Part shown: one piece after another, positions 1 to 11,956 of the stretch
How the letters are laid out: every line of letters begins with the position of its first letter
Numbering within the stretch: the stretch's first letter is position 1
Assembly (NCBI GenBank): GCA_016124795.1
Contig: WGNB01000025.1
Span: 1 to 41,957, forward strand
DNA length: 41,957 nucleotides
Direction: 5' to 3'
Source: Rhodopseudomonas sp.
Lineage (GTDB): Bacteria > Pseudomonadota > Alphaproteobacteria > Rhizobiales > Xanthobacteraceae
Program-made: the position numbers and the translations under genes
The notes under the pieces: model-generated
Told to the model about the DNA's origin: nothing
The model's database searches: none
Seen by the model: the letters and a program-made list of their open reading frames with translations, nothing else

Positions 1-251
1 GGCAGCAATTGAGACGAATTGGTGGCGAATGTCGGCTTGCCACCCATTGTGCGCTGCGCTAAGCCTCAACCGCTGCCGTCCTTAAAGCGCTTCCAAACAA
101 GGCCTTGTTTTTCGGACGTTTTGTGCGGCTCAAGCTCCGGTTTGGGCGCCGGTTCCGGCGCCGGGCAGTCCGACAGGGCATCGGACCGCCGGGCAGGTCG
201 AACGGTAAAGATGCCGGGGGTAGGGGCGCGGCTGTTCGCTGAGGTTCGCCA
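1..251 (+). promoter_or_regulatory. Leader region upstream of nuoA
   Basis: This non-coding stretch should hold the promoter of the complex I operon, but I see no convincing -35/-10 pair. It contains a perfect 16-bp palindrome (95-110) and a 6-bp inverted repeat GTCCGA / TCGGAC near 168-187. A GAGG at 241-244 lies seven bases before the nuoA ATG and is the likely ribosome binding site. An open frame crosses the region and overlaps the nuoA start, but its composition does not look like a protein. Confidence 0.4.
95..110. repeat. 16-bp perfect palindrome upstream of nuoA
   Basis: The sequence AAACAAGGCCTTGTTT is its own reverse complement. It is followed by TT, so it could be a weak A/T-stem hairpin (loop GGCC) ending an upstream transcript, or a dimeric regulator site for the nuo operon. 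It does not match the FNR/FixK consensus TTGAT-N4-ATCAA. The function is not known. Confidence 0.35.
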
Positions 252-617
252 ATGAACGCATTGCTGCTAGACTATCTGCCCTTGGTCGTCTTCATCGCCG
301 TTGCGCTGGTGATTGGCCTTGCCTTGCTGATCGCTCCGTTTCTTGTCGCCTATCAGCAGCCCGATCCCGAAAAACTCTCGGCTTACGAATGCGGCTTCAA
401 CGCCTTCGACGACGCGCGTATGAAGTTCGACGTTCGATTCTATCTGGTCGCCATTCTCTTCATCATCTTCGACCTTGAGGTGAGCTTCCTGTTCCCTTGG
501 GCCGTAGCGTTCAAGAGCGTCGGCGTGTTCGGTTTCTGGTCGATGATGGTTTTCCTCGGCGTGCTCACCATCGGTTTCATTTACGAATGGAAGAAGGGCG
601 CGCTCGAATGGGATTGA
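252..617 (+). CDS. nuoA: NADH-quinone oxidoreductase subunit A
   Basis: This is a small membrane subunit of respiratory complex I, sitting at the junction between the hydrophilic arm and the membrane arm. The 121-residue product has three hydrophobic helices (about residues 8-32, 61-84 and 90-112). It carries the family signatures SAYECGF near residue 45 and [12 protein letters not shown] near residue 75. The length is typical. The ATG follows a GAGG ribosome binding site, and the gene opens an uninterrupted nuoA-N operon. The stop codon lies 22 bp before nuoB. Confidence 0.97.
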   Translation: MNALLLDYLPLVVFIAVALVIGLALLIAPFLVAYQQPDPEKLSAYECGFNAFDDARMKFDVRFYLVAILFIIFDLEVSFLFPWAVAFKSVGVFGFWSMMVFLGVLTIGFIYEWKKGALEWD

Positions 618-639
618 GGGCGCGAAGGACTCACAGCCA

Positions 640-1200
640 ATGACAATGGTCGCACCCGCACCGCGCGGCATTCTCGATCCCCGGACTGGCAAGCCGGTCG
701 GGGCCGACGACAGCTTTTTCGTCGGCGTCAATAACGAACTGGCCGACAAGGGCTTCATTGTCGCGGCCGCCGACGACCTGATCACCTGGGCGCGCACCGG
801 CTCGCTGATGTGGATGACCTTCGGTCTGGCCTGCTGCGCCGTCGAAATGATGCAGCTTTCGATGCCGCGTTACGACGTCGAGCGCTTCGGTTTTGCTCCG
901 CGCGCCAGTCCGCGTCAGTCCGACGTGATGATTGTCGCCGGCACCCTGACCAACAAGATGGCGCCGGCCCTGCGCAAGGTCTACGACCAGATGCCGGAGC
1001 CGCGCTACGTCATCTCGATGGGCTCCTGCGCCAACGGCGGCGGCTACTATCACTATTCCTATTCAGTGGTGCGCGGCTGCGACCGCATCGTGCCGGTCGA
1101 CATTTATGTGCCAGGCTGCCCGCCGACCGCCGAGGCGCTGCTTTACGGCGTGCTGCTGCTGCAAAAGAAAATCCGCCGTACCGGCACCATTGAGCGTTAA
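640..1200 (+). CDS. nuoB: NADH-quinone oxidoreductase subunit B
   Basis: This peripheral-arm subunit of complex I binds the terminal [4Fe-4S] cluster N2, which passes electrons to ubiquinone. The 186-residue protein shows the cluster ligands in their usual setting: the adjacent cysteines of [10 protein letters not shown], then [10 protein letters not shown], then [13 protein letters not shown]. The N-terminal 30 residues are variable and precede the conserved core. An in-frame ATG two codons downstream is also possible. The gene is 14 bp from nuoC and clearly co-transcribed with it. Confidence 0.97.
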   Translation: MTMVAPAPRGILDPRTGKPVGADDSFFVGVNNELADKGFIVAAADDLITWARTGSLMWMTFGLACCAVEMMQLSMPRYDVERFGFAPRASPRQSDVMIVAGTLTNKMAPALRKVYDQMPEPRYVISMGSCANGGGYYHYSYSVVRGCDRIVPVDIYVPGCPPTAEALLYGVLLLQKKIRRTGTIER

Positions 1201-1214
1201 GCGGAATCATTCGA

Positions 1215-1832
1215 ATGGAAGACTCGCTCGTCAGGCTTGGGGCTACGATCCAGACCGCGCTGCCCGCGTCGGTTCTCGGCCATGAGGTGGCGCACGGCGA
1301 ATTGACGGTGCAGGCCAAGGCCGCCGACATCGTCAAGGTCGCGACCTTCCTGCGCGACGACGCGGCCTGCCAGTTCGTCTGCATCATCGATGTCACCGCT
1401 GTCGATTGGCCGGGCCGCGAGCAGCGCTTCGACGTGGTCTATCATTTCCTGTCGCCGCGACTGAACCAGCGTATCCGCGTCAAGGTGATGACCGACGAAG
1501 TCACGCCGGTGCCGTCGCTGATCGAGGAATTCCGTGGCGCCGACTGGTTCGAGCGCGAAACCTACGATCTGTACGGCGTGCTGTTTACCGGACACCCCGA
1601 CATGCGGCGTATCCTCACCGATTACGGTTTCGAGGGACATCCGCTGCGCAAGGACTTCCCGCTGACCGGCTTTGTCGAAGTGCGTTACGACGACGAGCAG
1701 AAGCGCGTCGTCTACGACAAGGTCAGGCTGGCCCAGGAATTCCGTTCGTTCGATTTCCTCTCGCCTTGGGAAGGCACCGAATACGTGCTGCCGGGCGACG
1801 AGAAGGCCAAGGCTGAGGGTAAGGGCTCGTAA
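1215..1832 (+). CDS. nuoC: NADH-quinone oxidoreductase subunit C (30 kDa type)
   Basis: This structural subunit of the peripheral arm packs against NuoD. The 205-residue product carries the conserved 30-kDa-subunit block [19 protein letters not shown] followed by [12 protein letters not shown] (about residues 113-155). It is a separate gene here, unlike the fused nuoCD of Escherichia coli, which fits the alphaproteobacterial and mitochondrial arrangement. The stop TAA shares its last base with the nuoD ATG, so the two are translationally coupled. Confidence 0.96.
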   Translation: MEDSLVRLGATIQTALPASVLGHEVAHGELTVQAKAADIVKVATFLRDDAACQFVCIIDVTAVDWPGREQRFDVVYHFLSPRLNQRIRVKVMTDEVTPVPSLIEEFRGADWFERETYDLYGVLFTGHPDMRRILTDYGFEGHPLRKDFPLTGFVEVRYDDEQKRVVYDKVRLAQEFRSFDFLSPWEGTEYVLPGDEKAKAEGKGS

Positions 1833-3022
1833 TGGCTGAAACCTCACTGCGTAATTTCACCATCAACTTCGGCCCGCAGCATCCGGCCGCGCACGGCGTT
1901 TTGCGTCTCGTGCTGGAGCTCGACGGCGAGGTGGTCGATCGCGTCGATCCGCATATCGGCCTCTTGCATCGCGGCACCGAGAAACTGATCGAACACAAGA
2001 CCTATTTGCAGGCGGTGCCTTATTTCGACCGGCTCGATTACGTCGCGCCGATGAATCAGGAGCATGCCTTCTGCCTGGCGGTTGAAAAGCTGCTCGGCAT
2101 CCAGGTGCCCAAGCGCGCGCAATTAATCCGCGTTCTTTATTCCGAGATTGGCCGCCTGTTGTCGCACCTGCTCAATGTCACCACGCAGGCGATGGACGTC
2201 GGCGCCTTGACGCCGCCGTTGTGGGGCTTCGAGGAACGCGAAAAGCTGATGGTGTTCTATGAGCGGGCGTCCGGCTCGCGCATGCATGCCGCTTACTTCC
2301 GTCCCGGCGGCGTTCATCAGGATATTCCGACCCAGTTGGTCGACGACATCTATAACTTCTGCGATCCGTTTCTGAAGGTCGTTGGCGATCTTGACACGCT
2401 TTTGACCGGCAACCGTATCTTCAAGCAGCGTAACGTCGATATCGCGATCGTGAAGCTGGAAGACGCCTGGAACTGGGGCTTCTCCGGCGTGATGGTGCGC
2501 GGCTCGGGCGCAGCCTGGGACCTGCGCAAGGCGCAGCCTTACGAATGCTATGCCGAACTCGATTTCGACATTCCTGTCGGCAAGAATGGCGACTGCTACG
2601 ATCGCTATCTGATCCGCATGGAAGAAATGCGCCAGTCGGTGCGGATCATGAAGCAGTGCTGTGACAAGCTGCGCTCGCCGGAAGGGCAAGGACCGGTTTC
2701 AGCGGTCGATCAAAAGATTGTTCCGCCCAAACGCGGCGAAATGAAGCGCTCGATGGAAGCGCTGATCCATCATTTCAAGCTCTACACCGAAGGCTTCCAC
2801 GTTCCGGCGGGTGAGGTCTATGCTGCTGTCGAAGCGCCCAAGGGCGAGTTCGGCGTCTATCTGGTCGCCGACGGCACCAACAAGCCGTACAAGTGCAAGA
2901 TTCGTGCGCCGGGTTTCGCGCACTTGCAGGCGATGGACTGGCTGTGCAAGGGCCACTTGCTGGCCGACGTTTCGGCCATTCTCGGCTCCATCGATATCGT
3001 GTTCGGAGAAGTGGATCGATGA
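1832..3022 (+). CDS. nuoD: NADH-quinone oxidoreductase subunit D (49 kDa type)
   Basis: This is the quinone-site subunit of the complex I peripheral arm, homologous to the large subunit of [NiFe] hydrogenases but without the metal-binding cysteines. The 396-residue product begins with the diagnostic [20 protein letters not shown] (residues 11-30), which lines the quinone cavity, followed by [14 protein letters not shown]. The C-terminus ends in the usual DIVFGEVDR. The length matches alphaproteobacterial NuoD. Its TGA overlaps the nuoE start as ATGA. Confidence 0.97.
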   Translation: MAETSLRNFTINFGPQHPAAHGVLRLVLELDGEVVDRVDPHIGLLHRGTEKLIEHKTYLQAVPYFDRLDYVAPMNQEHAFCLAVEKLLGIQVPKRAQLIRVLYSEIGRLLSHLLNVTTQAMDVGALTPPLWGFEEREKLMVFYERASGSRMHAAYFRPGGVHQDIPTQLVDDIYNFCDPFLKVVGDLDTLLTGNRIFKQRNVDIAIVKLEDAWNWGFSGVMVRGSGAAWDLRKAQPYECYAELDFDIPVGKNGDCYDRYLIRMEEMRQSVRIMKQCCDKLRSPEGQGPVSAVDQKIVPPKRGEMKRSMEALIHHFKLYTEGFHVPAGEVYAAVEAPKGEFGVYLVADGTNKPYKCKIRAPGFAHLQAMDWLCKGHLLADVSAILGSIDIVFGEVDR

Positions 3023-3633
3023 GCGTTCGCCGCACCGCCCCGCCGGAAGTTCAGCCGAAGCAATTCGCCTTCACGGCCGAGAATCTCGACTGGGCCAAGA
3101 AGCAGCTGCTGAAGTTTCCCGAAGGCCGTCAGGCGTCGGCGGTGATTCCGCTGATGTGGCGCGCCCAGGAGCAGCATCACGGCTGGCTGCCGGAAGCCGC
3201 GATCCGCTACATCGCCGACATGCTTGGCATGGAGCACATCCGCGCTCTCGAAGTCGCGACCTTCTACACGATGTTCATCCTGCAACCGGTCGGCAAGAAG
3301 GCGCATGTCCAAGTCTGCGGCACGACGCCGTGCCGGCTGCGCGGCGCCGACGCGCTCTTCGAGGTTTGCAAGCACCGTATCGCACATGAGCCGTTCGAGA
3401 TTTCGAAAGACGGCGACTTCTCCTGGGAAGAGGTCGAATGCCTGGGCGCTTGCGTGAACGCGCCGATGGTGCAGGTCTGGAAAGACACTTACGAGGACCT
3501 GACGGTCGAGACCTTCGAGAAGATGCTCGATGGCTTTGCCAAGGGCAATCCGCCGAAACCCGGTCCGCAGATCGACCGGCAATTCTCCGCGCCCGAGGGC
3601 GGCGCGACCACTCTTAAATCCGTGAAGGCGTGA
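3019..3633 (+). CDS. nuoE: NADH-quinone oxidoreductase subunit E (24 kDa type)
   Basis: This thioredoxin-fold subunit of the NADH dehydrogenase module holds the [2Fe-2S] cluster N1a. The 204-residue protein shows the ligand cysteines in [13 protein letters not shown] and in CLGACVNAP. The start at 3019 is chosen because it gives the conserved alphaproteobacterial N-terminus and an ATGA overlap with nuoD. The open frame runs further upstream only as a shadow of nuoD. The C-terminal 40 residues are a Pro/Gly-rich tail. nuoF follows three bases after the stop. Confidence 0.96.
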   Translation: MSVRRTAPPEVQPKQFAFTAENLDWAKKQLLKFPEGRQASAVIPLMWRAQEQHHGWLPEAAIRYIADMLGMEHIRALEVATFYTMFILQPVGKKAHVQVCGTTPCRLRGADALFEVCKHRIAHEPFEISKDGDFSWEEVECLGACVNAPMVQVWKDTYEDLTVETFEKMLDGFAKGNPPKPGPQIDRQFSAPEGGATTLKSVKA

Positions 3634-3636
3634 ACG

Positions 3637-4946
<1,310 letters not shown>

Positions 4947-4950
<4 letters not shown>

Positions 4951-5153
4951 GCTATGAAACCACCAGTCTGCGCTGTCACAATTGCCGGTATTGGTGGCCG
5001 CTCGACGATGGCGAGCCGCGCGAGCATTTGCGGCAATACGCCAGGCGCGGCCAGTGCCGTCGGCACGCGCCGCCGCCGGTCAGCGCCGAACAGGAATGGG
5101 CGATCGTCATGCGTAACGATTGGTGCGGGGAGCATTCCCATGTCGAAATGTAA
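4947..5153 (+). CDS. Small Cys/His-rich protein inside the nuo operon
   Basis: I do not recognise this 68-residue protein as a named family. It starts in an ATGA overlap with nuoF and ends 46 bp before nuoG, so it is embedded in the operon. It has three evenly placed metal-type pairs: CHNC (Cys10, Cys13), CRRH (Cys37, His40) and CGEH (Cys60, His63). It also contains five tryptophans. No signal peptide or membrane segment is visible. The pattern suggests a zinc or Fe-S binding protein. Its position among Fe-S subunits suggests, by inference only, a role in assembly or regulation of the NADH module. A competing open frame at 4954-5199 lacks this motif order. Confidence 0.75.
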
Positions 5154-5199
5154 CGACATAGTGGCGCCCGGCAACGAACACGCGGCAAGGCTGAACTAA

Positions 5200-7269
5200 A
5201 TGACCAAAGTCATCATCGACAACGTCGAAATCGAGGTCGCGCCGGAGCTGACGCTGCTCCAGGCCTGCGAGCAGGCGGGCGCCGAGATTCCGCGCTTCTG
5301 CTTCCATGAACGGCTGTCGATCGCCGGCAATTGCCGGATGTGCCTGATCGAGGTGAAGGGCGGACCGCCGAAGCCGGTAGCGTCCTGCGCCATGAACGTG
5401 CGCGACCTGCGGCCCGGCCCGAAGGGCGAGCCGCCGGAAATGTTCACCAAGTCGCCGATGGTGAAAAAGGCACGCGAAGGCGTGATGGAATTCCTGCTGA
5501 TCAATCATCCGCTCGATTGCCCGATCTGCGATCAGGGCGGTGAGTGCGATTTGCAGGATCAGGCCATGGCCTATGGCGTCGATCACACGCGGTTCCAGGA
5601 AAACAAGCGCGCCGTCGAAGACAAATATATCGGCGTGCTGGTCAAAACCTCGATGAATCGCTGCATCCAGTGCACGCGTTGCATCCGGTTCTCCAGTGAG
5701 GTTGCCGGCGTGTCCGAACTCGGCGCCACCGGGCGCGGCGAGGACATGGAGATCACCACCTATCTCGAACAGGCGATGACCTCGGAATTGCAGTCGAACG
5801 TTGTCGATCTGTGTCCGGTCGGCGCGCTGACCTCGAAGCCTTATGCGTTCTCGGCCCGGCCTTGGGAATTGATCAAGACGCCGTCGATCGACGTCATGGA
5901 CGGTCTCGGCTCGGCGATCCGCGTCGATACGCGTGGCCGTGAAGTGATGCGCATTCTGCCTCGCCTCAATGAGGACGTGAACGAGGAGTGGATCTCCGAC
6001 AAGACCCGCCATATCGTCGACGGCCTGCGCACCCAGCGGCTCGACCAGCCTTATGTCCGCGAAAATGGAAGACTGCGGCCGGCATCGTGGAAGGAAGCCT
6101 TCGCGCTGATCGCCAACAAGATGCGGCCGATCGACAGCTCGCGTGTTGGTGCCCTGGCCGGTCAATTGGCCTCGGTCGAGGAGGTCTTCGCGCTCAAGGC
6201 GCTGATGGGTGCGCTCAACGTCAAGAATCTGGACGCCCGTTATCCCGGCTCTCCGCTCGATCCCAAACACGGCCGGACGAGCTATCTTTTCAACTCGCGC
6301 GTCGCCGGCATCGACGATGCCGACGCGATCATGTTGATCGGCACCAATCCGCGCATCGAGTCGCCGGTGCTCAATGCCCGTATCCGCAAGCGGTACCTGA
6401 AAGGCAATGTGCTGATCGGTCTGGTCGGCGAGCAGGCCGATCTGACCTATCCCTATACATATCTCGGCGCTGGTCCCGAAAGCCTGGCGCAGTTCATCGA
6501 CCATCCGCCGGCCAAGAAAGAACGTCCGATGTTCATTGTCGGGCAGGGTGCGCTCAATCGCGCCGATGGCGCGGCGGTGCTGGGGCAGATCGCCAAGGCT
6601 GCGGCTTCGCTGGGCGTCGTCAAGGACGGTTGGAACGGCTTCAATATTCTGCATACCGAAGCCGGTCTTGTCGGCGCGCTCGATGTCGGCTTCGTGCCGG
6701 GCGAGGGCGGGCTCGATACGGCCGGCATGCTCAAGCCGAACGCGCTCGACGTCATGTTCCTGCTCGGTGTCGATGAAATCGATGTCCCGGCGGGCCCCTT
6801 CGTCATCTACATCGGCACACATGGTGACCGTGGCGCGCACCGCGCCGACGTGATCCTGCCGGGCGCGGCCTATCCGGAAAAGTCCGGCACTTACGTCAAC
6901 ACCGAGGGCCGGGTGCAGATGGCCAACCGCGCAGCCTTCCCGCCGGGAGATGCCCGCGAGGACTGGTCGATTTTGCGGGCGCTGTCCGACGTGCTCGGCT
7001 GCCGGCTGCCGTATGATTCACTTCAGGCCTTGCGGCAGGCGCTTTATGCCGCGCATCCGCACATGATGCGGCTCGATCAGATCGCGGCCGGCGACGCCGG
7101 CGATATCGCCAATCTGGCCAAGCTCGGCGGCACGCCGGAGAAGTCGGCCTTCGTCTCGCCGGTGAAGGATTTCTACTTCACCAATCCGATCGCGCGGGCG
7201 TCCGCGGTGATGGCCGAATGCTCGGCGCTGGCTCAGTCCGCCGGCAAAACCTTGACGGCGGCGGAGTAG
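5200..7269 (+). CDS. nuoG: NADH-quinone oxidoreductase subunit G (75 kDa type)
   Basis: This large iron-sulfur subunit of the NADH module carries one [2Fe-2S] and two [4Fe-4S] clusters. The 689-residue product has the N-terminal ferredoxin domain ([19 protein letters not shown], about residues 32-51), the His/Cys cluster region [19 protein letters not shown] (about 102-120) and [11 protein letters not shown] (about 153). The rest is a molybdopterin-oxidoreductase-like domain without cofactor. The length suits the alphaproteobacterial/mitochondrial form, which is shorter than that of E. coli. nuoH follows 5 bp after the stop. Confidence 0.97.
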   Translation: MTKVIIDNVEIEVAPELTLLQACEQAGAEIPRFCFHERLSIAGNCRMCLIEVKGGPPKPVASCAMNVRDLRPGPKGEPPEMFTKSPMVKKAREGVMEFLLINHPLDCPICDQGGECDLQDQAMAYGVDHTRFQENKRAVEDKYIGVLVKTSMNRCIQCTRCIRFSSEVAGVSELGATGRGEDMEITTYLEQAMTSELQSNVVDLCPVGALTSKPYAFSARPWELIKTPSIDVMDGLGSAIRVDTRGREVMRILPRLNEDVNEEWISDKTRHIVDGLRTQRLDQPYVRENGRLRPASWKEAFALIANKMRPIDSSRVGALAGQLASVEEVFALKALMGALNVKNLDARYPGSPLDPKHGRTSYLFNSRVAGIDDADAIMLIGTNPRIESPVLNARIRKRYLKGNVLIGLVGEQADLTYPYTYLGAGPESLAQFIDHPPAKKERPMFIVGQGALNRADGAAVLGQIAKAAASLGVVKDGWNGFNILHTEAGLVGALDVGFVPGEGGLDTAGMLKPNALDVMFLLGVDEIDVPAGPFVIYIGTHGDRGAHRADVILPGAAYPEKSGTYVNTEGRVQMANRAAFPPGDAREDWSILRALSDVLGCRLPYDSLQALRQALYAAHPHMMRLDQIAAGDAGDIANLAKLGGTPEKSAFVSPVKDFYFTNPIARASAVMAECSALAQSAGKTLTAAE

Positions 7270-7274
7270 GGGTA

Positions 7275-8318
7275 ATGGATTTCTTCTGGACCTATCTCTG
7301 GCCGGTGATCGTGATGCTGGCGCAGTCGGTGCTGCTGCTGGTGATTCTGTTGGTAGCAATCGCCTATATCCTGCTAGCTGACCGCAAGATCTGGGCGGCG
7401 GTGCAGATGCGGCGCGGTCCCAACGTGGTCGGGCCCTTCGGCCTGTTCCAGTCCTTCGCCGACCTGATCAAGTTCGTGCTGAAGGAGCCGGTCATCCCGG
7501 CGGGCTCGAACAAAGGCGTGTTCCTGCTGGCGCCGCTGGTCACTTGTGTTCTGGCGTTGGCCGCCTGGGCAGTGATCCCTGTCAACCTCGGCTGGGCGAT
7601 TGCCGACATCAATGTCGGTGTGCTGTATATCTTCGCCGTGTCCTCGCTGATGGTCTACGGCATCATCATGGCCGGCTGGGCGTCGAACTCGAAATATGCC
7701 TTTCTGTCGGCGGTGCGCTCGGCGGCGCAAATGGTGTCCTACGAAGTCTCGATTGGCTTCGTGATCATCACCGTGCTGTTGTGCGCCGGTTCGCTCAATC
7801 TCACCGCCATCGTCGAAGCGCAGAATGGACCTTACGGTATCTTCTCCTGGTACTGGCTGCCGCTGTTCCCGATGTTCGTCGTGTTCTATATCTCGGCGCT
7901 GGCCGAAACCAACCGTCCGCCGTTCGATCTGGTCGAAGCCGAATCCGAACTGGTCGCCGGCTTCATGGTCGAATACGGCTCGTCGCCGTATATGATGTTC
8001 ATGCTCGGCGAATACGTCGCCATCGTCACGATGTGCGCCATGGGCACGATCATGTTCCTCGGTGGTTGGCTGTCGCCGATCCCTTACGCGCCGTTCACTT
8101 ACGTCCCGGGCGTGATCTGGTTCGTGCTCAAGGCCTTCTTCATGTTCTTCCTGTTCGCGATGGCCAAGGCGATCGTGCCGCGTTATCGCTACGACCAATT
8201 AATGCGTCTGGGCTGGAAGGTGTTCCTGCCGCTGTCGCTGGCGATGGTGGTGATCGTGGCTGGCGTCTTGCAATACGGCCATCTGGCCGGTTTCACATCC
8301 AATTTGGCAGCGAAGTGA
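7275..8318 (+). CDS. nuoH: NADH-quinone oxidoreductase subunit H
   Basis: This membrane subunit forms the quinone-access cavity and the first part of the proton path. The 347-residue, highly hydrophobic product contains the conserved cytoplasmic loop [20 protein letters not shown] (about residues 36-55) and the acidic loop [20 protein letters not shown] (about residues 208-227), which contacts the quinone tunnel. The start at 7275 follows a GGGGT stretch and gives the family N-terminus MDFFW. A longer frame from 7218 only extends into the nuoG coding end and is rejected. Confidence 0.96.
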   Translation: MDFFWTYLWPVIVMLAQSVLLLVILLVAIAYILLADRKIWAAVQMRRGPNVVGPFGLFQSFADLIKFVLKEPVIPAGSNKGVFLLAPLVTCVLALAAWAVIPVNLGWAIADINVGVLYIFAVSSLMVYGIIMAGWASNSKYAFLSAVRSAAQMVSYEVSIGFVIITVLLCAGSLNLTAIVEAQNGPYGIFSWYWLPLFPMFVVFYISALAETNRPPFDLVEAESELVAGFMVEYGSSPYMMFMLGEYVAIVTMCAMGTIMFLGGWLSPIPYAPFTYVPGVIWFVLKAFFMFFLFAMAKAIVPRYRYDQLMRLGWKVFLPLSLAMVVIVAGVLQYGHLAGFTSNLAAK

Positions 8319-8325
8319 GGATGAG

Positions 8326-8814
8326 ATGAGACTCGATCGCGCAGCCAAGGCCCTTTTCCTCTGGGAGTTCGTGACCGGCTTCATGCTGGCCATGCGCTAT
8401 TTCTTCCGGCCCAAGGCGACGCTGAATTATCCGTTCGAGAAGGGCCCGATCTCGCCGCGGTTCCGCGGCGAGCATGCGCTGCGCCGTTATCCGAACGGCG
8501 AAGAACGCTGCATCGCCTGCAAGCTATGCGAGGCGATCTGTCCAGCCCAGGCGATCACTATCGAGGCAGGTCCGCGACGCAATGACGGCACCCGGCGCAC
8601 CACCCGATACGACATCGACATGGTGAAGTGCATTTATTGCGGCTTGTGCCAGGAAGCCTGCCCGGTCGACGCCATCGTCGAGGGCCCGAATTTCGAATTC
8701 GCCACAGAGACCCGCGAAGAGCTTTATTACAACAAGGATCGTTTGCTCGCGAACGGCGATCGTTGGGAGCGAGAGATCGCCAAGAACATCGCGCTCGACG
8801 CGCCGTACAGGTAA
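8326..8814 (+). CDS. nuoI: NADH-quinone oxidoreductase subunit I
   Basis: This amphipathic peripheral subunit carries two [4Fe-4S] clusters (N6a, N6b) that connect the NADH module to NuoB. The 162-residue product has two complete ferredoxin motifs, [12 protein letters not shown] (about residues 60-71) and [12 protein letters not shown] (about 101-112). The length is typical for alphaproteobacteria. The region before the start is GTGAGGATGAG, which supplies the ribosome binding site. The stop lies 4 bp before nuoJ. Confidence 0.97.
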   Translation: MRLDRAAKALFLWEFVTGFMLAMRYFFRPKATLNYPFEKGPISPRFRGEHALRRYPNGEERCIACKLCEAICPAQAITIEAGPRRNDGTRRTTRYDIDMVKCIYCGLCQEACPVDAIVEGPNFEFATETREELYYNKDRLLANGDRWEREIAKNIALDAPYR

Positions 8815-8818
8815 TCCG

Positions 8819-9484
8819 ATGATCGTCGCCGCACTCTTCTTTTATCTCTTTGCCGCCGTGCTGGTCGCGTGCGCCTTTATGGTGATCGCGTCGAAGAACC
8901 CGGTGCACTCGGTACTCTATCTGATCCTGGCCTTCGTCAACGCCGCCGGACTGTTCATGATGATGGGCGCCGAGTTCCTAGCGCTGATCCTGATCGTCGT
9001 TTATGTCGGCGCGGTCGCGGTGCTGTTCCTGTTCGTCGTCATGATGCTCGACGTCGATTTTGCCGAACTCAAGCGTGGGGTGTTGCAGTATCTGCCGATC
9101 GGCATGCTGATCGGCGGCATTTTCCTGGCCGAGTTGCTCTTTGTGGTCGGCGCCTGGGTCATCGGCTCCGGCGTGCCGAAGGCGATTGTCGCCGCGATCC
9201 CGACCAATATCAGCAACACCGAAGCTATCGGCCTGGTGATGTATACCCGCTACGTTTACTTCTTCGAGATCGCCGGCATGATCCTGCTGGTCGCGATGAT
9301 CGGCGCCATCGTGCTGACGTTGCAACATAAGGCGCGTGTGAAGCGGCAGGTGATCGCCGACCAGAACGCGCGTACCCCGGCCATGGCGATGGAAGTCGTC
9401 AAGGTCCGTAGCGGGCAGGGACTGGGGAGCAATCTGATCGGCGGCGGCGCCGCAACCAATGACAGCCTGGGGGGCAATTCATGA
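8819..9484 (+). CDS. nuoJ: NADH-quinone oxidoreductase subunit J
   Basis: This membrane-arm subunit has five predicted helices. The third includes the pi-bulge region seen here as [20 protein letters not shown] (about residues 56-75), where the family has a conserved tyrosine. The product is 221 residues. Its last 40 or so residues form a hydrophilic Gly-rich tail that is not part of the conserved core. The last bases overlap nuoK by ATGA. Confidence 0.96.
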   Translation: MIVAALFFYLFAAVLVACAFMVIASKNPVHSVLYLILAFVNAAGLFMMMGAEFLALILIVVYVGAVAVLFLFVVMMLDVDFAELKRGVLQYLPIGMLIGGIFLAELLFVVGAWVIGSGVPKAIVAAIPTNISNTEAIGLVMYTRYVYFFEIAGMILLVAMIGAIVLTLQHKARVKRQVIADQNARTPAMAMEVVKVRSGQGLGSNLIGGGAATNDSLGGNS

Positions 9485-9789
9485 CCATCGGGCTCGGCCA
9501 TTATCTGTCGGTCGCCGCGATCCTGTTCACGCTTGGAATCTTCGGCATCTTCCTGAACCGTAAGAACGTGATCGTCATCCTGATGTCGATCGAGTTGATC
9601 CTGCTCGCGGTCAACATCAATTTCGTGGCGTTCTCGACCCATCTCGGCGATCTCATTGGCCAGATCTTCGCGCTGCTGGTGTTGACAGTCGCCGCCGCCG
9701 AGGCAGCCATCGGGCTCGCCATTCTGGTCGTTTTCTTCCGCAACCGTGGCTCAATCGCGGTTGAAGATATCAATGCGATGAAAGGCTGA
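9481..9789 (+). CDS. nuoK: NADH-quinone oxidoreductase subunit K
   Basis: This three-helix membrane subunit (102 residues) is part of the proton path of complex I. The two conserved membrane glutamates are present in the stretches [13 protein letters not shown] (about residues 36-48) and [13 protein letters not shown] (about 70-82). The length and ends match the family exactly. It is followed by the only sizeable gap (65 bp) in the distal half of the operon. Confidence 0.97.
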   Translation: MTIGLGHYLSVAAILFTLGIFGIFLNRKNVIVILMSIELILLAVNINFVAFSTHLGDLIGQIFALLVLTVAAAEAAIGLAILVVFFRNRGSIAVEDINAMKG

Positions 9790-9854
9790 TCGCGCATGAT
9801 CCCGAATAATCGGAACGGGTTTTTCGGTCAGGGCATGCGCCGGGGAATAGCTTA

Positions 9855-11954
9855 ATGTTTCAGGCCATCGTTTTCCTTCCGCTGCTTGGGGCCATTCTCG
9901 CCGGCCTGATCGCGCTGTTCGGCGCGCGCGCCCGGTTTCCCGGCATGGCGCCGCCGCCCGGTGTCGAGGACGCCGCGACCGACGCCCATGCGCACCACCA
10001 TGCACCGGACCTTCATGGCGGCGGGGCCATTCATCACGACCATCACGAAGGCGACGATCACGGGCATGGTCCGGTCGAGCCGGCGGCCGCCGGTTCGCGT
10101 ACCGTGGAACTGATCACCACGACGTTGCTGCTCGCTTCGATGATCCTGTCTTGGATCGCTTTGGTTCAGGTAGGCTTCAATGGCCACGATGCCCGCGTTC
10201 CGGTCATGGACTGGATCGTCTCGGGCGATCTGCGGATCGCCTGGGCGCTGCGCGTCGATACTCTGACCGCGATCATGCTGGTTGTGGTGACGTCGATCTC
10301 GGCGCTCGTCCATCTCTACTCGATCGGTTACATGAACGAGGACCCGAACCGGCCGCGCTTCTTCGGTTATCTGTCGGTCTTCACCTTCTTCATGCTGATG
10401 CTGGTGACGTCTGACAATCTGGTTCAGATGTTCTTCGGCTGGGAAGGCGTCGGTCTCGCCAGCTATCTGCTGATCGGTTTCTGGTACCACAAGCCCGAGG
10501 CCAACGCGGCCGCGATCAAGGCATTCGTGGTCAACCGCGTCGGTGATTTTGGCTTCGCTCTCGGCATTTTCGCGCTGTTCGCGATGACCGGCGCGGTCGA
10601 TTTCGACACCGTCTTCGCCCAGGCGCCGGCGCTGACCGGTAAGTTCATCGATTTCTTCGGCTGGCACGCCGATGCAATGACGCTGATCTGCCTGCTGCTA
10701 TTCATGGGCGCGATGGGCAAGTCGGCGCAGTTCCTGCTGCACACCTGGTTGCCGGACGCGATGGAAGGCCCGACGCCGGTTTCGGCGCTGATCCACGCCG
10801 CGACCATGGTGACAGCCGGCGTGTTCATGGTGGCGCGGTTGTCGCCCTTGTTCGAGCTCGCGCCGCATGCGCAGACCTTCGTGACCTTCATTGGCGCGAC
10901 CACCTGCGTGTTCGCGGCGACGATCGGTCTGGTGCAGAACGACATCAAGCGGATCGTGGCTTATTCGACCTGTTCGCAGCTCGGCTACATGTTCGTGGCG
11001 ATGGGTTGCGGCGCTTACTCGGTCGGCATGTACCACCTGTTCACGCATGCCTTCTTCAAGGCACTGCTGTTCTTAGGTTCCGGCTCGGTGATCGTCGCGA
11101 TGCATCACGAGCAGGATATCCGGCAAATGGGCGGGCTTAAGAGCCGCATTCCCTTTACTTATGTCGTGATGCTGATCGGTACGCTGGCCTTGACCGGTTT
11201 CCCGCTCACCGCCGGCTACTTCTCGAAGGACGCTATTATCGAAGCCGCTTTCGTTGGCAAGAATTCGATGGCGCTCTATGGCTATGTCTGTACCGTCGCT
11301 GCGGCGCTGCTGACATCGTTCTATTCGTGGCGCCTTGTGTTCAAGACCTTCCATGGCGAACCGCACGACCTGAAGCACTGGAAGGCGGCGCACGAGAGCC
11401 CCTTGGTGATGTTGATCCCGCTCGGCGTGCTCGCCGCCGGCGCGATCCTCGCCGGCTATCCGTTCAAGGGTGTTTTCGCCGGCGCGGGGGTCGAGCATTT
11501 TTTCCGGGCGTCGTTGTTCTTCGCCAAGGATAATACCGTGCTGGAGGATATGGAGCATATCCCGACCTGGATCGGCCTGATCCCGACGGTGATGATGGCC
11601 ATCGGCTTCCTGGTGGCCTGGCTGTTCTATATCCGCTCGCCGCAGTTGCCCGTCGAATTGGCCCGTCAGCACGAGTTCCTGTACCGCTTCTTGCTTAACA
11701 AGTGGTACTTCGACGAGCTCTACGATTTCATCTTCGTGCGTCCGGCGAAATGGGTCGGCTACGAACTATGGAAGAAGGGCGACGGCTGGCTGATCGACGG
11801 CTTCGGCCCGAACGGCGTCTCGGCCCGCGTGCTTGACGTCACCCGCAACGTGGTCCGGCTGCAAACCGGCTACCTCTATCATTACGCCTTTGCCATGCTG
11901 ATCGGAGCGGCTGCCTTCATCACCTGGTTCATGTTCTCGACGGGGATGCACTAA
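9855..11954 (+). CDS. nuoL: NADH-quinone oxidoreductase subunit L, with a His-rich insert
   Basis: This is the distal antiporter-like proton-pumping subunit of complex I. The 699-residue product has the antiporter signature [20 protein letters not shown] (about residues 299-318) and a C-terminal segment for the long lateral helix. It is longer than E. coli NuoL (613 residues). Part of the excess is a hydrophilic insert after the first helix, where residues 45-71 contain 11 histidines among Asp, Glu and Gly. A GGGGA motif before the ATG provides the ribosome binding site. Confidence 0.96.
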   Translation: MFQAIVFLPLLGAILAGLIALFGARARFPGMAPPPGVEDAATDAHAHHHAPDLHGGGAIHHDHHEGDDHGHGPVEPAAAGSRTVELITTTLLLASMILSWIALVQVGFNGHDARVPVMDWIVSGDLRIAWALRVDTLTAIMLVVVTSISALVHLYSIGYMNEDPNRPRFFGYLSVFTFFMLMLVTSDNLVQMFFGWEGVGLASYLLIGFWYHKPEANAAAIKAFVVNRVGDFGFALGIFALFAMTGAVDFDTVFAQAPALTGKFIDFFGWHADAMTLICLLLFMGAMGKSAQFLLHTWLPDAMEGPTPVSALIHAATMVTAGVFMVARLSPLFELAPHAQTFVTFIGATTCVFAATIGLVQNDIKRIVAYSTCSQLGYMFVAMGCGAYSVGMYHLFTHAFFKALLFLGSGSVIVAMHHEQDIRQMGGLKSRIPFTYVVMLIGTLALTGFPLTAGYFSKDAIIEAAFVGKNSMALYGYVCTVAAALLTSFYSWRLVFKTFHGEPHDLKHWKAAHESPLVMLIPLGVLAAGAILAGYPFKGVFAGAGVEHFFRASLFFAKDNTVLEDMEHIPTWIGLIPTVMMAIGFLVAWLFYIRSPQLPVELARQHEFLYRFLLNKWYFDELYDFIFVRPAKWVGYELWKKGDGWLIDGFGPNGVSARVLDVTRNVVRLQTGYLYHYAFAMLIGAAAFITWFMFSTGMH

Positions 11955-11956
11955 CC

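Noticed and set aside
19-255. 78-codon plus-strand frame overlapping the nuoA start
   Set aside because: Low-complexity Arg/Gly/Ser composition, no ribosome binding site, and no family resemblance; it covers the expected promoter region of nuoA.
7218-7274. N-terminal extension of nuoH into nuoG
   Set aside because: The extra 19 residues are a shadow of the nuoG end; the family starts at MDFFW.
9801-9824. Terminator-like CCCG ... CGGG TTTTT between nuoK and nuoL
   Set aside because: The stem is only four pairs; a real terminator here would cut off nuoL, nuoM and nuoN.
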